From Candidatus Bathyarchaeota archaeon (lineage in GTDB: Archaea; Thermoproteota; Bathyarchaeia; Bathyarchaeales; Bathycorpusculaceae): a DNA stretch of 34,427 bases. The notes beneath the pieces were generated by a model. It saw only the letters and a program-made list of their open reading frames with translations. It did not search any database and had not been told where the DNA came from. Numbering within the stretch: position 1 is the stretch's first letter; each line of letters starts with the position of its first letter. Below are positions 25,989-33,962 of this stretch, in pieces. The stretch is taken from contig JASEJA010000006.1 of the NCBI GenBank assembly GCA_030017755.1, positions 1-34,427 on the forward strand. Direction: 5' to 3'. The position numbers and the translations under genes were made by a program.

Positions 25989-27068
25989 TTGAAAATCTTA
26001 GAGATGAACTTGAAAAAGGGCATTATTAAGGTGGTGCCCGAAACGTTTGATGACTTATGGCATTTATACAACATAATTTATGAAAAGGATGAGGTTTACG
26101 CCCGCACATCCAGAGAAATAAAACCTGAAGAAGGCGGATACGCAAGACCAAAACGCGGCGAAAGAGTGTCAGTGTTTTTGGGAGTTAAAGTTGAAAGCGT
26201 CAAATGGGACAAGCTTTTAGGTAGACTTAGGGTCCACGGAAAAATTTGTGAGGCGCCAGAAATTGTGCCAACAGGCGCCAGTCACACGCTTAACATAGCC
26301 CTAAACATGCCAGTAACAATCCTGAAGAAAGAGTGGGCTAAGCATCATCTTGAAAGATTGGAACGGGCACGCAAAACACTAGACAAACCAGTAATAATCA
26401 TTGCCATAGATGATGATGGTTATGCAATAGCCACAACAGCCCAATACGGCATAGAAGTTAAGGCAGAAGAAAGCATAAGGCTTCCTGGAAAGCTAGAGGC
26501 GGAGAAAAGAGCAAATGCAACAAAAGAATATTTCAGAAAAGCACTAAATAGTCTACGCCAAATTTGGGTTGCAACCCAAGGTCCGATAGCAATTATTGGA
26601 GTTGGATTTGTAAAAAACGATTTTGCAAAATTCTTGGAAAACGAAGCCTCAGACATAGCCAAAATGGTTGTGGATGTCAAAAGCGTCAACAATGGCGGTG
26701 TGGCCGGAATATATGAAGCTTTACGTTCAGGCGTGCTGTTTAAAACTATGAAACAGCAGCGAATAATCAAAGAAACAGAATTGGTGGAGGAAATTCTGAA
26801 AAGGATTGGGAAAGGCGAAGCAAATGTTGCTTATGGAATTGACGAAGTTAAGAAAGCCGCAGAGTTAGGCGCTGTTGAAAAACTTGTCTTAACGGATGTA
26901 ATGTTGCGTGAAGCTTCAGATGAAAAAAGGTTAAGCATAGAAGATTTAATGAAAACCGTTGAGAAAAAAGGTGGAAACATAACGGTCATAAGCACGGAAC
27001 ATGAGGCCGGCATAAAGCTTATGGCTTTGGGGGGAATAGCAGCTCTACTACGCTTTGCACTACATTAG
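25989..27068 (+). CDS. pelA: Pelota (aPelota), ribosome rescue factor
   Basis: Archaeal Pelota is an eRF1-like protein that works with aEF1A/aABCE1 to split stalled ribosomes. At 359 residues it is full length. It has an N-terminal Sm-like domain (MKILEMNLKKGIIKVVPETFDDLWHLYNII, shown here as landmark only), a central domain with PVIIIAIDDDGYAIATT (about 133-149), and a C-terminal eRF1 domain 3-like segment with VEKLVLTDVML and TEHEAGIKLMALGGIAALLRF. It lacks the eRF1 GGQ motif, as expected for Pelota. TTG start. Confidence 0.94.
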   Translation: MKILEMNLKKGIIKVVPETFDDLWHLYNIIYEKDEVYARTSREIKPEEGGYARPKRGERVSVFLGVKVESVKWDKLLGRLRVHGKICEAPEIVPTGASHTLNIALNMPVTILKKEWAKHHLERLERARKTLDKPVIIIAIDDDGYAIATTAQYGIEVKAEESIRLPGKLEAEKRANATKEYFRKALNSLRQIWVATQGPIAIIGVGFVKNDFAKFLENEASDIAKMVVDVKSVNNGGVAGIYEALRSGVLFKTMKQQRIIKETELVEEILKRIGKGEANVAYGIDEVKKAAELGAVEKLVLTDVMLREASDEKRLSIEDLMKTVEKKGGNITVISTEHEAGIKLMALGGIAALLRFALH

Positions 27069-27070
27069 GC

Positions 27071-27778
27071 TTATACGGTTTTTAATCTTCTCCGAACAGC
27101 TGGATTCTGCTCCGCAAGCCTCTTTAAAGCCATCTCAAAAGTTTCATGACTCGTAAGCTCTTTTTCAATGAAAACGCCCGTCCTACCCACTTCGTCCCTT
27201 CTTAAAAGTGCATGGACACGGTCCAAAACAGTTTCCACAGAAATCCCCAAAATTTTAGCAACATGCTCTTCACGACCAATTATTGTGCTTTCCTTATGCC
27301 CCTCTTTCGTAGGTTCAATTAACATTAACCTTTTATCCACTCCACAAACTCGCAGATTATCCCTCAAATTCTTTATGGTGGCTTCGCCGCCGAAACGGTA
27401 GAATTCCCTTTCCACTTTACGCATTTTCATCAAAGGAAAAGAAACAGCAGTGTTCTCGTTTATTTCAATGTAGGCTTTCATGGCGTATGCTGGTGTTGCT
27501 TGCACAACCAAACGTCTACTAGCCCTAATTCCAGCCTTCTCCAGAGCAGATTCCACAGTAAAAGAGGAAGCTTGAAAGGGTATGAAAATGTCTATGTCGC
27601 TTTTCTCGTTTACATCGCCCCTTGCAATGCTACCATGAACTATGGATTCTAAATGGAAATTTTCCAAAGCTTCCATTATCCGTATGGCTTTAAATCTAAA
27701 ATTTTCGAGTAAACTCCAACGTTTAGCATCATATATAACTTCTCGGTATTCCAAGCGTCTAAGAGGCTTTGCAGCCAT
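27071..27778 (-). CDS. Archaeal nucleotidyltransferase (COG1665-like)
   Basis: The 235-residue protein has the minimal nucleotidyltransferase motif VHGSIARGDVNEKSDIDIFI (about 47-66), with glycine-serine and paired aspartates. It then has an α/β region and a C-terminal helical part with GREEHVAKILGISVETVLDRVHALLRRDE, probably a DNA-binding or helix-turn-helix-like segment. It resembles conserved archaeal predicted nucleotidyltransferases, whose substrate I do not know. It ends two bases from the convergent pelota stop and is divergent from the thiolase gene. Confidence 0.82.
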   Translation of the reverse strand: MAAKPLRRLEYREVIYDAKRWSLLENFRFKAIRIMEALENFHLESIVHGSIARGDVNEKSDIDIFIPFQASSFTVESALEKAGIRASRRLVVQATPAYAMKAYIEINENTAVSFPLMKMRKVEREFYRFGGEATIKNLRDNLRVCGVDKRLMLIEPTKEGHKESTIIGREEHVAKILGISVETVLDRVHALLRRDEVGRTGVFIEKELTSHETFEMALKRLAEQNPAVRRRLKTV

Positions 27779-27859
27779 AGGCTTTACTCTCTTTTCAAAA
27801 GACTATTGTATTTGATTTATTTTTAGTAATTGGTACAGATAAGAAAATGTGAAGGGTAA

Positions 27860-28804
27860 ATGAGCACAAACGCCGTGCAATGCAGCATTTGCAAACGCAG
27901 AGAAGCATTTTTTTATAGGCAATACTCTGGAGAAAAACTTTGCAAAAAATGTTTCACAGAATCCATTGAGGCAAAGGTTAAGGCAACCATAGCCAAATAT
28001 GGAATGCTCCAATTCGATGATAGGATAGTTATTGCAGTTTCTGGAGGAAAAGACAGCGTTAGCCTTCTCCACATTTTAGCAAAAATAGAGCGGGATTACC
28101 CCAAAGCTTCGCTTATGGCGGTTACTGTGGATGAGGGAATTAGGGGATATCGTGATGAAGCATTAAAGATAGCAAGGGAAAACTGCAAAAAACTCGGAAT
28201 ACCACATCATATGGTCTCCTTCAAAGAACTTTATGGATATAGGCTTGATGAAATTGTCAAGAAGGTGAAAGAAAAACGTGATTTGAAGCTAACGCCATGC
28301 GCATACTGTAGCGTAATGAGAAGAAAAGCATTAAACATAACCGCCAGAAAACTGGAAGCGAATAAAATTGCAACAGCCCATACATTAGACGATGAAACCC
28401 AAACAATCCTCCTAAACATTTTCCACGGCGACATTTTACGCATAGCAAGAGGAAAACCAGTCGCAGATGAAACCCATCCAAAACTCGTGCAGAAGGTAAA
28501 GCCTTTCTGCGAAATCCCAGAAAAAGAAACAGCACTCTATGCTTACGTCAAAAAAATAAAGTTTCAAAGCATGCCATGCCCCTACGCTTCAGAAGCCCTT
28601 AGAAACGACATACGCATAATGCTTAACCGCATGGAAGAAAAGCATGCGGGAATAAAATTTACAATTTTCAATTCCATAGAAAAAGTTCGTCCAGCACTGG
28701 AAAAGCTTGCTAGAAGGGAAGGCTTGAAGGAGTGCAGCGAATGTGGAGAACCAACAACAGATAGGATATGTAAAGCTTGTCAAATGCTTAAAGAAATAGG
28801 ATAG
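27860..28804 (+). CDS. ncs6: tRNA 2-thiolation enzyme (TtuA/Ncs6 family)
   Basis: The 314-residue protein is an adenylating tRNA thiolase. It has an N-terminal zinc finger (CSICKRRE...CKKC), the PP-loop SGGKDS (about 55-60), the central CAYCSVMRRKAL (about 147-158) and the later MPCPYASEALRNDIRI; the cysteines hold the Fe-S cluster and assist catalysis. A C-terminal zinc finger has CSECGEPTTDRICKAC. The family makes 2-thiouridine at position 34 (Ncs6/Ctu1) or 54 (TtuA), and sequence alone here does not separate the two. ATG start. Confidence 0.92.
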   Translation: MSTNAVQCSICKRREAFFYRQYSGEKLCKKCFTESIEAKVKATIAKYGMLQFDDRIVIAVSGGKDSVSLLHILAKIERDYPKASLMAVTVDEGIRGYRDEALKIARENCKKLGIPHHMVSFKELYGYRLDEIVKKVKEKRDLKLTPCAYCSVMRRKALNITARKLEANKIATAHTLDDETQTILLNIFHGDILRIARGKPVADETHPKLVQKVKPFCEIPEKETALYAYVKKIKFQSMPCPYASEALRNDIRIMLNRMEEKHAGIKFTIFNSIEKVRPALEKLARREGLKECSECGEPTTDRICKACQMLKEIG

Positions 28805-28855
28805 GCATAGCTAACCGATATTCATATAAAGAAGAAGAATTGAACACAAAAGCAT

Positions 28856-29599
28856 ATGAATGAGTTAATTGCCACATTAGTCTCGGTCACAACAATAAGC
28901 CTCATATCATTAACGGGAATTGTTTTCATAGGCTTAAAAGAAAACATGTTAAAACGTATTTTAATGCTTTTTGTGGGTTTTTCTTCAGGCACATTGCTAG
29001 GCAGCGCATTTCTTGATTTGTTGCCAGAAGCAATAAACTCAGATTTCGGAGGAACCGCATTTTATTACGTTATAATAGGTATAGTTTCCTTTTTTGCCTT
29101 AGAAAAGTTTCTTTATTGGCGCCACTGCCACGAAGAAGAATGCCCAGTACACATGTTTGTATACCTTAACTTGGTTGGGGATGGAATCCACAATTTCATT
29201 GATGGAATGATAATCGCAGCCACCTATATCATAGGCGGTTACCAACTGGGTTTCGCCATAACCTTAGCGGTGATTTTCCATGAAATCCCACAAGAAATCG
29301 GCGACTTTGGAGTTCTAATATACGGTGGTTTCACAAAAAAGAAGGCATTAATCTACAATTTCGTTTCGGCAATAACCGCAATTTTAGGCGCCATCACAAC
29401 CTACCTTGTCCTATACATCCAAAGTGTAGCAATTTTACTTGTCGCCTTCGCCGCTGGCGGTTTCATATACATCGCAGCCACAGACCTCATGCCAGAACTT
29501 CACAAAAGAACTCGTGCAAGCATCTCAATTGTCCAGTTTCTAACGATAATGTTAGGAATAGGGTTGATGGCTTACCTAAAAACCCTTACTGGAGCTTAG
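28856..29599 (+). CDS. ZIP-family metal transporter
   Basis: The 247-residue membrane protein has about seven to eight TM segments. The ZIP metal site is visible in TM4 (DGIHNFIDGMIIA, about 117-129) and TM5 (VIFHEIPQEIGDFGVL, about 139-154). A short loop WRHCHEEECPVH between TM3 and TM4 is rich in His and Cys and may bind metal on the cytoplasmic side. It probably imports zinc or a similar divalent metal. A TATA-like ATTCATATAAAG lies just upstream. It overlaps the convergent zinc-ribbon gene by 14 bases. Confidence 0.93.
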   Translation: MNELIATLVSVTTISLISLTGIVFIGLKENMLKRILMLFVGFSSGTLLGSAFLDLLPEAINSDFGGTAFYYVIIGIVSFFALEKFLYWRHCHEEECPVHMFVYLNLVGDGIHNFIDGMIIAATYIIGGYQLGFAITLAVIFHEIPQEIGDFGVLIYGGFTKKKALIYNFVSAITAILGAITTYLVLYIQSVAILLVAFAAGGFIYIAATDLMPELHKRTRASISIVQFLTIMLGIGLMAYLKTLTGA

Positions 29600-29804
29600 C
29601 ACTCTTCTGTTTTAGAACGGCATCCTTTTTTAATTTACGCAAAATAATAGACGCTTCATTAGCATCGCTTGCTGAGGCCACTTTTTTCGCCTTTTCTAGA
29701 AAAACTGTAACGCCACAGTAGGGACATGTCCTTATTTTCTGTCCAGCCTTAGCTAATAGAAAACCGCCACACTTATGGCAGACAACTATTAGGAAAGATT
29801 TCAT
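29586..29804 (-). CDS. Small zinc-ribbon protein (DUF1922-like)
   Basis: The 72-residue protein begins MKSFLIVVCHKCGGFLLAK, has a second pair CPYCG (about 33-37), and ends in a basic helix (LRKLKKDAVLKQKSAK). The order resembles DUF1922 archaeal zinc-ribbon proteins. Function unknown. The ATG start is divergent from the gene at 29871. Confidence 0.75.
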   Translation of the reverse strand: MKSFLIVVCHKCGGFLLAKAGQKIRTCPYCGVTVFLEKAKKVASASDANEASIILRKLKKDAVLKQKSAKLQ

Positions 29805-29870
29805 GTTTTCTCCTATCCGAAAACCTTTTCCACAAACTGCTAAATAACCCTTAATATCAGAGGAAGAAAA

Positions 29871-30239
29871 ATGAACAGCGAAAAAAGCGCAGAGAAAAAG
29901 CCGATTTCTCCCTTAATGGAGTTGGCTATACAATATTTCAAAAAAGACGGCTACAAAGTGGAACAGGAAAATACCACGCTGGAGGGGTATAGCGGAATTT
30001 TAAGAAAATTTGATTTAATAGTTCAGAAGGGTCGCGTAGCCCAAGGAGTTTGGGTAAAAGATTGGAACAGAACAATAGGGATAAATGTCATAATAAATCT
30101 GGATAAGGCTTCGGAAGATGTGGGGCTTTCAAATCCCATAATAATAGGAGAACAATTCAGCGACCACGCAAAAGCTTATGCAAACAGAAGAAAAATCATT
30201 TTACTAACAAAAAGGCAAGTTTCTCCAAAAATTAGGTAA
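29871..30239 (+). CDS. Small protein with restriction-endonuclease-like pattern
   Basis: The 122-residue protein has an opening helix (PLMELAIQYFKKDGYKVEQ), then strands GILRKFDLIVQ and AQGVWVKDWNRTIG, and a later helix-strand NRRKIILLTKRQ. Helix, then FDLIV with an Asp, then a strand ending in V-K, resembles the PD-(D/E)xK core in small archaeal nucleases or recombination factors, but the central Glu/Gln is not clear-cut. ATG start. It ends four bases before the convergent kinase-like gene. I would treat nuclease function as a guess. Confidence 0.7.
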   Translation: MNSEKSAEKKPISPLMELAIQYFKKDGYKVEQENTTLEGYSGILRKFDLIVQKGRVAQGVWVKDWNRTIGINVIINLDKASEDVGLSNPIIIGEQFSDHAKAYANRRKIILLTKRQVSPKIR

Positions 30240-30242
30240 AAT

Positions 30243-30830
30243 TTAAATTTTTAAAAAATCATCCAACAAACCTTCGCTTTCCAACTTCCCAAGCCAATCC
30301 ACAATGCCAACGCGGCATTTTTCACGCTTCATTAAGATGTTTAAAATTTCGTTAACAACTTCCTCCACATTCTTTCCAGTAACATCTAACTCGCAAACCT
30401 TCTCTTTTCCATGAACTTTTAAAGCATCAACTAAACATACGTCAAGAATTTCAGAAGCCAAATTTTCCCACAGCTTACGTCCAGAAAAACCAGCTTTTTC
30501 CATGAAACCTTTTAATTCAACAGGGTCACGCCTCAAAACAAAAACATAAGTCACAAGTTTTTTGGGAACAACGCTGATAGCATAATGCCCATCAACAACA
30601 ACCGCTTCTTTATCACATTTAGCTATGATTTCGCTGATTTTATGCATCATTCGCCTTTCATCAATGATGATGGAGTTTCTCTCCAAATCTTTGCCAGAAA
30701 CAAGATTTTCCCGTAGGGCTAATTCAGTTAAATTCACATAAAAAGCATCAAGCTTAACGCATAAAAGCTGCGCCGCAGAAGATTTTCCAACACAAGGCGT
30801 CCCAGTCAACAAAATAACACGTTTAGACAT
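30243..30830 (-). CDS. Fap7/AK6-like adenylate kinase
   Basis: The 195-residue P-loop protein has GTPCVGKSS (about 10-18), an NMP-binding helix region, VVVDGHYAISVVP (about 83-95, the DGH motif of the Fap7/AK6 group), and VFVLRRDPVELK. Fap7-type proteins act with uS11 in small-subunit ribosome assembly and have adenylate-kinase/ATPase activity. A slightly longer C-terminus (KCRVGIVDWLGKLESEGLLDDF) follows. ATG start; it is upstream of and divergent from rnpB. Confidence 0.88.
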   Translation of the reverse strand: MSKRVILLTGTPCVGKSSAAQLLCVKLDAFYVNLTELALRENLVSGKDLERNSIIIDERRMMHKISEIIAKCDKEAVVVDGHYAISVVPKKLVTYVFVLRRDPVELKGFMEKAGFSGRKLWENLASEILDVCLVDALKVHGKEKVCELDVTGKNVEEVVNEILNILMKREKCRVGIVDWLGKLESEGLLDDFLKI

Positions 30831-30921
30831 TCACCAACCATCCACCAACATCCCTAATAAGCCCTACAACAAAATAAGGTTTCCAAAATTCTTATTGCTA
30901 TCCCTTCGCCAAATATATTAT

Positions 30922-31238
30922 GGGCTGGCGAAGTTGGCGGGTGGCTTTCGAGCCTCTTTGAGGCTTGAGGAAACTCCGCCCACAAGTAGAATTGCAACAC
31001 CCGCAAGGGTGTAAGGCGAGAGCCTTGGCAACGGAGCAGAAACGAAACGTCCATCCAGCAAATGCCAATGATACATGCTAAGTTGTTGAGAATGCTGGAC
31101 TGGAAACGGTGAAACGACTGCCCTGCAAGTGGAAAGGGCAAACAGACGCCTGTGAGGAATCTACCAGAGGCGCGGGTAGCCCGATTAGTCGAATGCCATC
31201 TAAAACAGAAGGCGGGTTACAACCAACATCGCCAGCCT
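30922..31238 (+). ncRNA. rnpB: RNase P RNA
   Basis: The outer P1 helix is GGCTGGCGA (30923-30931) with TCGCCAGCC (31229-31237). The 5' conserved region reads GAGGAAACTCCGCC and the 3' conserved region reads ACAGAAGGCGGGTTACA, whose CCGCC/GGCGG parts can form P4. Several GNRA-capped hairpins lie between (for example CACCC-GCAA-GGGTG). About 317 nt fits an archaeal type A-like RNA. The ORFs shown here are shadows. The accessory region begins directly after it. Confidence 0.93.
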
Positions 31239-31424
31239 GATTATTTTGTTTGGGTGTGCTACGTGTTGAGGGCCCTCTATTAGGTTCCAAATATATGTTG
31301 TGGAAGTCTTTTATGGAAAGTGGTTTAGGGGGTGTGTTTCTGTTTATGAGGAAGTTGTAGCCAACATGCTAGTTCGTGCAGGAGTTTTTTGCTGTGTGCC
31401 AGATTGAAAATCCTAGGGGGGTAG

Positions 31425-31820
31425 GGGTATAGAGAAGTTAGATCGCCTACATATTTTGCTAGCTTAGGCAGTCAGTATCATTGGATGTTTCCTGATGCAG
31501 TGAAGGTTTTTTGTGGTTTGATGCGGGTTTGGAATTTGTTCGGTGATGGTAGACGATTTGGTAGGGATGAGTATTTAGCCTACAAAGAATGGTTAGCGAA
31601 GAATGTAGGTGCGTGCGAGTACAAGTTGTGGACCAAGTTGGCGGTTATGAAGCGCAAGAAAGCAACAGGGTTTGTGGGCTGGGTAACGTATGAAATGAAG
31701 GATAAAGAAAGCGAATGGAACAAAGTGACTTGCATGTTGGCACGATTTGCCGAGTATGTTAATGTTGGTGGGAATAGGACTGGCGGGTTTGGCGTGGTTA
31801 GATTGGCGTTGAAGACTTGA
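31425..31820 (+). pseudogene. cas6: Cas6-like CRISPR endoribonuclease, N-terminally truncated remnant
   Basis: The frame is open from 31425 (TAG at 31422). It reads SPTYFASLGSQYHWMFPDAV, then VFCGLMRVWNLF, GFVGWVTYEM and finally FAEYVNVGGNRTGGFGVVR. This order is the C-terminal half of Cas6, including the Gly-rich C-terminal loop. The N-terminal ferredoxin-like domain with the usual catalytic His is missing: no matching frame is evident upstream to rnpB. The ORF-track ATG (31485) lies inside the conserved part, so translation from it would give a fragment. I treat it as a remnant. Confidence 0.75.
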
Positions 31821-31871
31821 TGTTTTGTTTTGCAGTGTGTTGTGTTTCGCTGTTTCGCTTTTTGGTGAAAA

Positions 31872-31884
31872 TCTTATATATATG
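31872..31884 (+). promoter_or_regulatory. TATA box for the AbiE-like operon
   Basis: CTTATATATATG is the strongest TATA element in this part of the window, about 37-48 bases before the TTG of the first gene. It implies a short leader. Confidence 0.6.
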
Positions 31885-31919
31885 TTTTCTGTAAAAGTGA
31901 AACTAATTCGTTAGAAACG

Positions 31920-32543
31920 TTGGATTTGACATTGCGGAAGTTTGAAAGGATTTATCGTGAGTTGCTCCTCCGTAGCCTACAAGAGGTTCCGTTGGTGCGT
32001 CAAGAGGATATTGCCTTAAAGTGTGCGGTTTCGCTTGGTTTGGTCAACAAGACTGTGCGAAAGCTTGAGGCGGCTATGGCGGTGGAAGCCACGCGAAGCG
32101 GTGTTAGAGTGTTGTCGCCTGCGAGGCTTTTGAATTTATGGGCGGCTGAACGTGATTTGGGTAAGGATGTTTGGCGGAAGTTTCGGCTTGATCCAGTTGC
32201 AGAAGTGGAGAGAAGTCTTCCAAATAATGTGCTGGTCACTGGTTTTTCCGGCTGGTCTAACGTTTCCGGGCGGAGACCTGCTGAGTATGATCGGTTGTAT
32301 TTTTATGTGACTGATGTGGAGGATTTTGAGTTGTGGTTTGGTTTTAGGGAGAGTAGAGTTCGGATGGCGAATCCGAATGTGTTTGTTTTGCGGGTTGAGG
32401 ATGAACATCTTGTTCGTTCTTCTGAGAAGGGTGTTGTTTGTGTTCCGCAACTTTATGTGGACATATATTCAGCCGATGGTCCTGAGGCTTCGGCTTTTCT
32501 GCGGGATATTGCTTTGGTTTATCCAAATTTGAGTCTTTGGTGA
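31920..32543 (+). CDS. AbiEi-like antitoxin with winged helix
   Basis: This 207-residue protein resembles the AbiEi antitoxin of type IV toxin-antitoxin systems. Residues 1-75 form a winged-helix-like region (RQEDIALKCAVSLGLVNKTVRKLE), and the C-terminus has the family-like VCVPQLYVDIYSADGPEASAFLRD. The middle (LVTGFSGWSNVSG and FYVTDVEDFELWF) is strand-rich. AbiEi represses its own promoter and blocks the toxin without a stable complex. TTG start; the partner begins immediately after the stop. Codon use (GTG, TTG, GTT, CGG) differs from the genes to the left. Confidence 0.78.
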   Translation: MDLTLRKFERIYRELLLRSLQEVPLVRQEDIALKCAVSLGLVNKTVRKLEAAMAVEATRSGVRVLSPARLLNLWAAERDLGKDVWRKFRLDPVAEVERSLPNNVLVTGFSGWSNVSGRRPAEYDRLYFYVTDVEDFELWFGFRESRVRMANPNVFVLRVEDEHLVRSSEKGVVCVPQLYVDIYSADGPEASAFLRDIALVYPNLSLW

Positions 32544-33179
32544 GTGGTAGTAATGTGGCGGGATGAGGCTGTTGAGAGGTCTTGGCGGGTTTTGGGTGAG
32601 CTTAAGGGTTTTGCGGATTTTGTGTTGATTGGCGGTTGGGGAGTGTATTTTTGGACTAGGAAGCTGAAAAGCCGTGATATTGATGTTTACATTGATCAAG
32701 AGAACTTTTACAAGCTTCAGTCCGAGTTGACGCTGAGAGGTTATGCGTTGAAACGTAATGTTCGTTTGCTGAAGTTTGAGGCTTTGATAAGCGATGTGGA
32801 AGTTGATATTTACACGCCTTTTATGAGTAGGTTGGCAGTTCCTTGTTTGGATGTGTTCAGTCGGGTGTTGTATTCGGTGGTTGAGGGTTTTAAGGTGGCG
32901 TTTCCTGAGGTTTTGCTTTTGTTGAAGGCGCAAGTTGCTGGGGAGAGATGGCATGCTGAGAAGGGGTTAAAGGACAGAGTGGACATCATTTCTTTGTTGA
33001 AGTTTGCTGACGTGAAACGGGATTTGCTTGAGCAGATGCTGAGGGAGTATGATGTGCAGGGTAAACTGCGGGATACCATTAAGCGGGTTATATCTGAAAG
33101 TAGAATTGAGTATAGGCTTTTAGGACTTGCGTATGAGAAGGATGGCGTTCAACTTAAAAGGCTTTATGAGAACCTGTAA
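32544..33179 (+). CDS. AbiEii-like nucleotidyltransferase toxin
   Basis: The 211-residue protein has FVLIGGWGVYFWT (glycine pair, about 27-39), KSRDIDVYID (D-x-D, about 43-52), SDVEVDIYTP (third acid, about 87) and KAQVAGERWHAEKGLKDRVD (K..KD region, about 128-147). These four elements are the AbiEii/MNT nucleotidyltransferase layout. Known relatives transfer nucleotides to RNA and stop growth. It starts at GTG directly after the AbiEi-like stop; ATG at 32553 is possible. All acidic motif residues are present, so it should be active. Confidence 0.8.
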   Translation: MVVMWRDEAVERSWRVLGELKGFADFVLIGGWGVYFWTRKLKSRDIDVYIDQENFYKLQSELTLRGYALKRNVRLLKFEALISDVEVDIYTPFMSRLAVPCLDVFSRVLYSVVEGFKVAFPEVLLLLKAQVAGERWHAEKGLKDRVDIISLLKFADVKRDLLEQMLREYDVQGKLRDTIKRVISESRIEYRLLGLAYEKDGVQLKRLYENL

Positions 33180-33191
33180 ATATGATTGCAG

Positions 33192-33383
33192 ATGCAGTTG
33201 GCGGTCATAAGGAAGAAGAAGGCGACGGGGTTTGTAGGCTGGGTCACATATGAAATGAAGGATAAAGAAAGCGAATAGATTTGGATAACGTGTATGTTAG
33301 CACGATATGCGGAATACGCTAATGTTGGCGGCAACCGCACAGGCGGGTTTGGTGCGGTACGTTTTCTTGAGAAAAACGTGTGA
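33192..33383 (+). pseudogene. cas6: Second Cas6 C-terminal remnant with nonsense codon
   Basis: Translation from the ATG at 33192 gives LAVIRKKKATGFVGWVTYEM, then KDKESE followed by TAG at a position that is TGG (W) in the copy at 31425. Beyond the stop it continues with TCMLARYAEY and NVGGNRTGGFGAVRF before TGA at 33381-33383. It is therefore a second, dead Cas6 C-terminus. It diverges from the first copy mostly at third codon positions, so it is an old paralogue, not a recent copy. It starts directly after the AbiEii-like gene. Confidence 0.75.
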
Positions 33384-33478
33384 TGAAGGGTATGGTGACG
33401 TTTGCATGGTAAAACTTATACCCCCCTCTATATATAGCTTGAACTCCTTCTTTCCTTCATAGAAAATCTAAACCCAAA

Positions 33479-33490
33479 ATTTATATATGG
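33479..33490 (+). promoter_or_regulatory. TATA box for the HNH gene
   Basis: ATTTATATATGG lies about 28-39 bases before the ATG at 33518, consistent with a leaderless transcript. Confidence 0.5.
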
Positions 33491-33517
33491 AAAAAAACGC
33501 GTTTACATATGGTTTAA

Positions 33518-33821
33518 ATGTCACTTAAACTTCCTAAATTTCCTTTACTCTGGGAAAAAGAAAGAAAGAGAAAAAGAATTCCTAGAGATATTGAGAAAGC
33601 CCTGTGGATTAAGTCTAAAGGAAATTGTATGTGGTGTAGGAAACAACCAGTTCAAGAATTTCATCATATGGATGGAAATCCTCATCACAATAAGCCCGAT
33701 AATAAAGCCCGATAATATAATTGCTTTATGTGGAACTTGTCATAATAAGGCACACAACGGAGAAATTACTAAAGAACAGTTATGGAAAAGATTAGGAATT
33801 AAGAAGAGAACCAAAAAATAG
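33518..33821 (+). pseudogene. Small HNH nuclease, frameshifted by a 13-bp tandem duplication
   Basis: The first frame gives CMWCRKQPVQEFHHMDGNP and HHNKPDN before stopping at KAR. The next frame continues IIALCGTCHNKAHNGEITKE. Together they form a classic HNH motif with CxxC zinc pairs (CMWC, CGTC), a central HHMDGN and CHNKAH. Removing one of two exact tandem copies of AAGCCCGATAATA (33692-33704, 33705-33717) joins the frames as PDN-IIALC. One more A in the run at 33813-33818 would extend the protein to 33901 with a basic tail (KIAKKRHAQRKRPRTPLEIL). As it stands the gene should not make an active enzyme. Confidence 0.8.
33692..33717 (+). repeat. Exact 13-bp tandem duplication
   Basis: AAGCCCGATAATA occurs twice without a gap. 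Thirteen bases shift the frame by one and break the HNH gene. Confidence 0.9.
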
Positions 33822-33962
33822 CTAAGAAGAGACATGCTCAACGTAAAAGACCTAGAACACCCTTGGAAATATTAGCCAAGCAAATTCAAAAAGATTTTTA
33901 GGTTTTTGGGTTTGGGGTTCAACCTATATTCCTTCCTTAAACTAGAAATAGGGAAAAGGGGA

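Noticed and set aside
30854-31290. Minus-strand ORFs across rnpB (95 and 70 aa)
   Set aside because: They lie within the RNase P RNA and show no protein-family features.
31220-31290. Attachment-site duplication of the rnpB 3' end
   Set aside because: I looked for a repeat of CATCGCCAGCC downstream in the accessory region and saw none within the window; the far end may lie outside.
31291-31421. N-terminal half of Cas6 in another frame upstream of the remnant
   Set aside because: One frame reads YGKWFRGCVSVYEEVVANML before a stop, which is suggestive, but no motif ties it to Cas6.
32136-32954. Minus-strand ORFs (104 and 161 aa) opposite the AbiE-like genes
   Set aside because: They have low-complexity, His/Pro/Gln-rich translations typical of the antisense of G/T-rich codons.
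31239-33520. CRISPR array near the cas genes
   Set aside because: No regularly spaced direct repeats of 24-37 bases are visible; the only repeated segments are the two Cas6 coding remnants.
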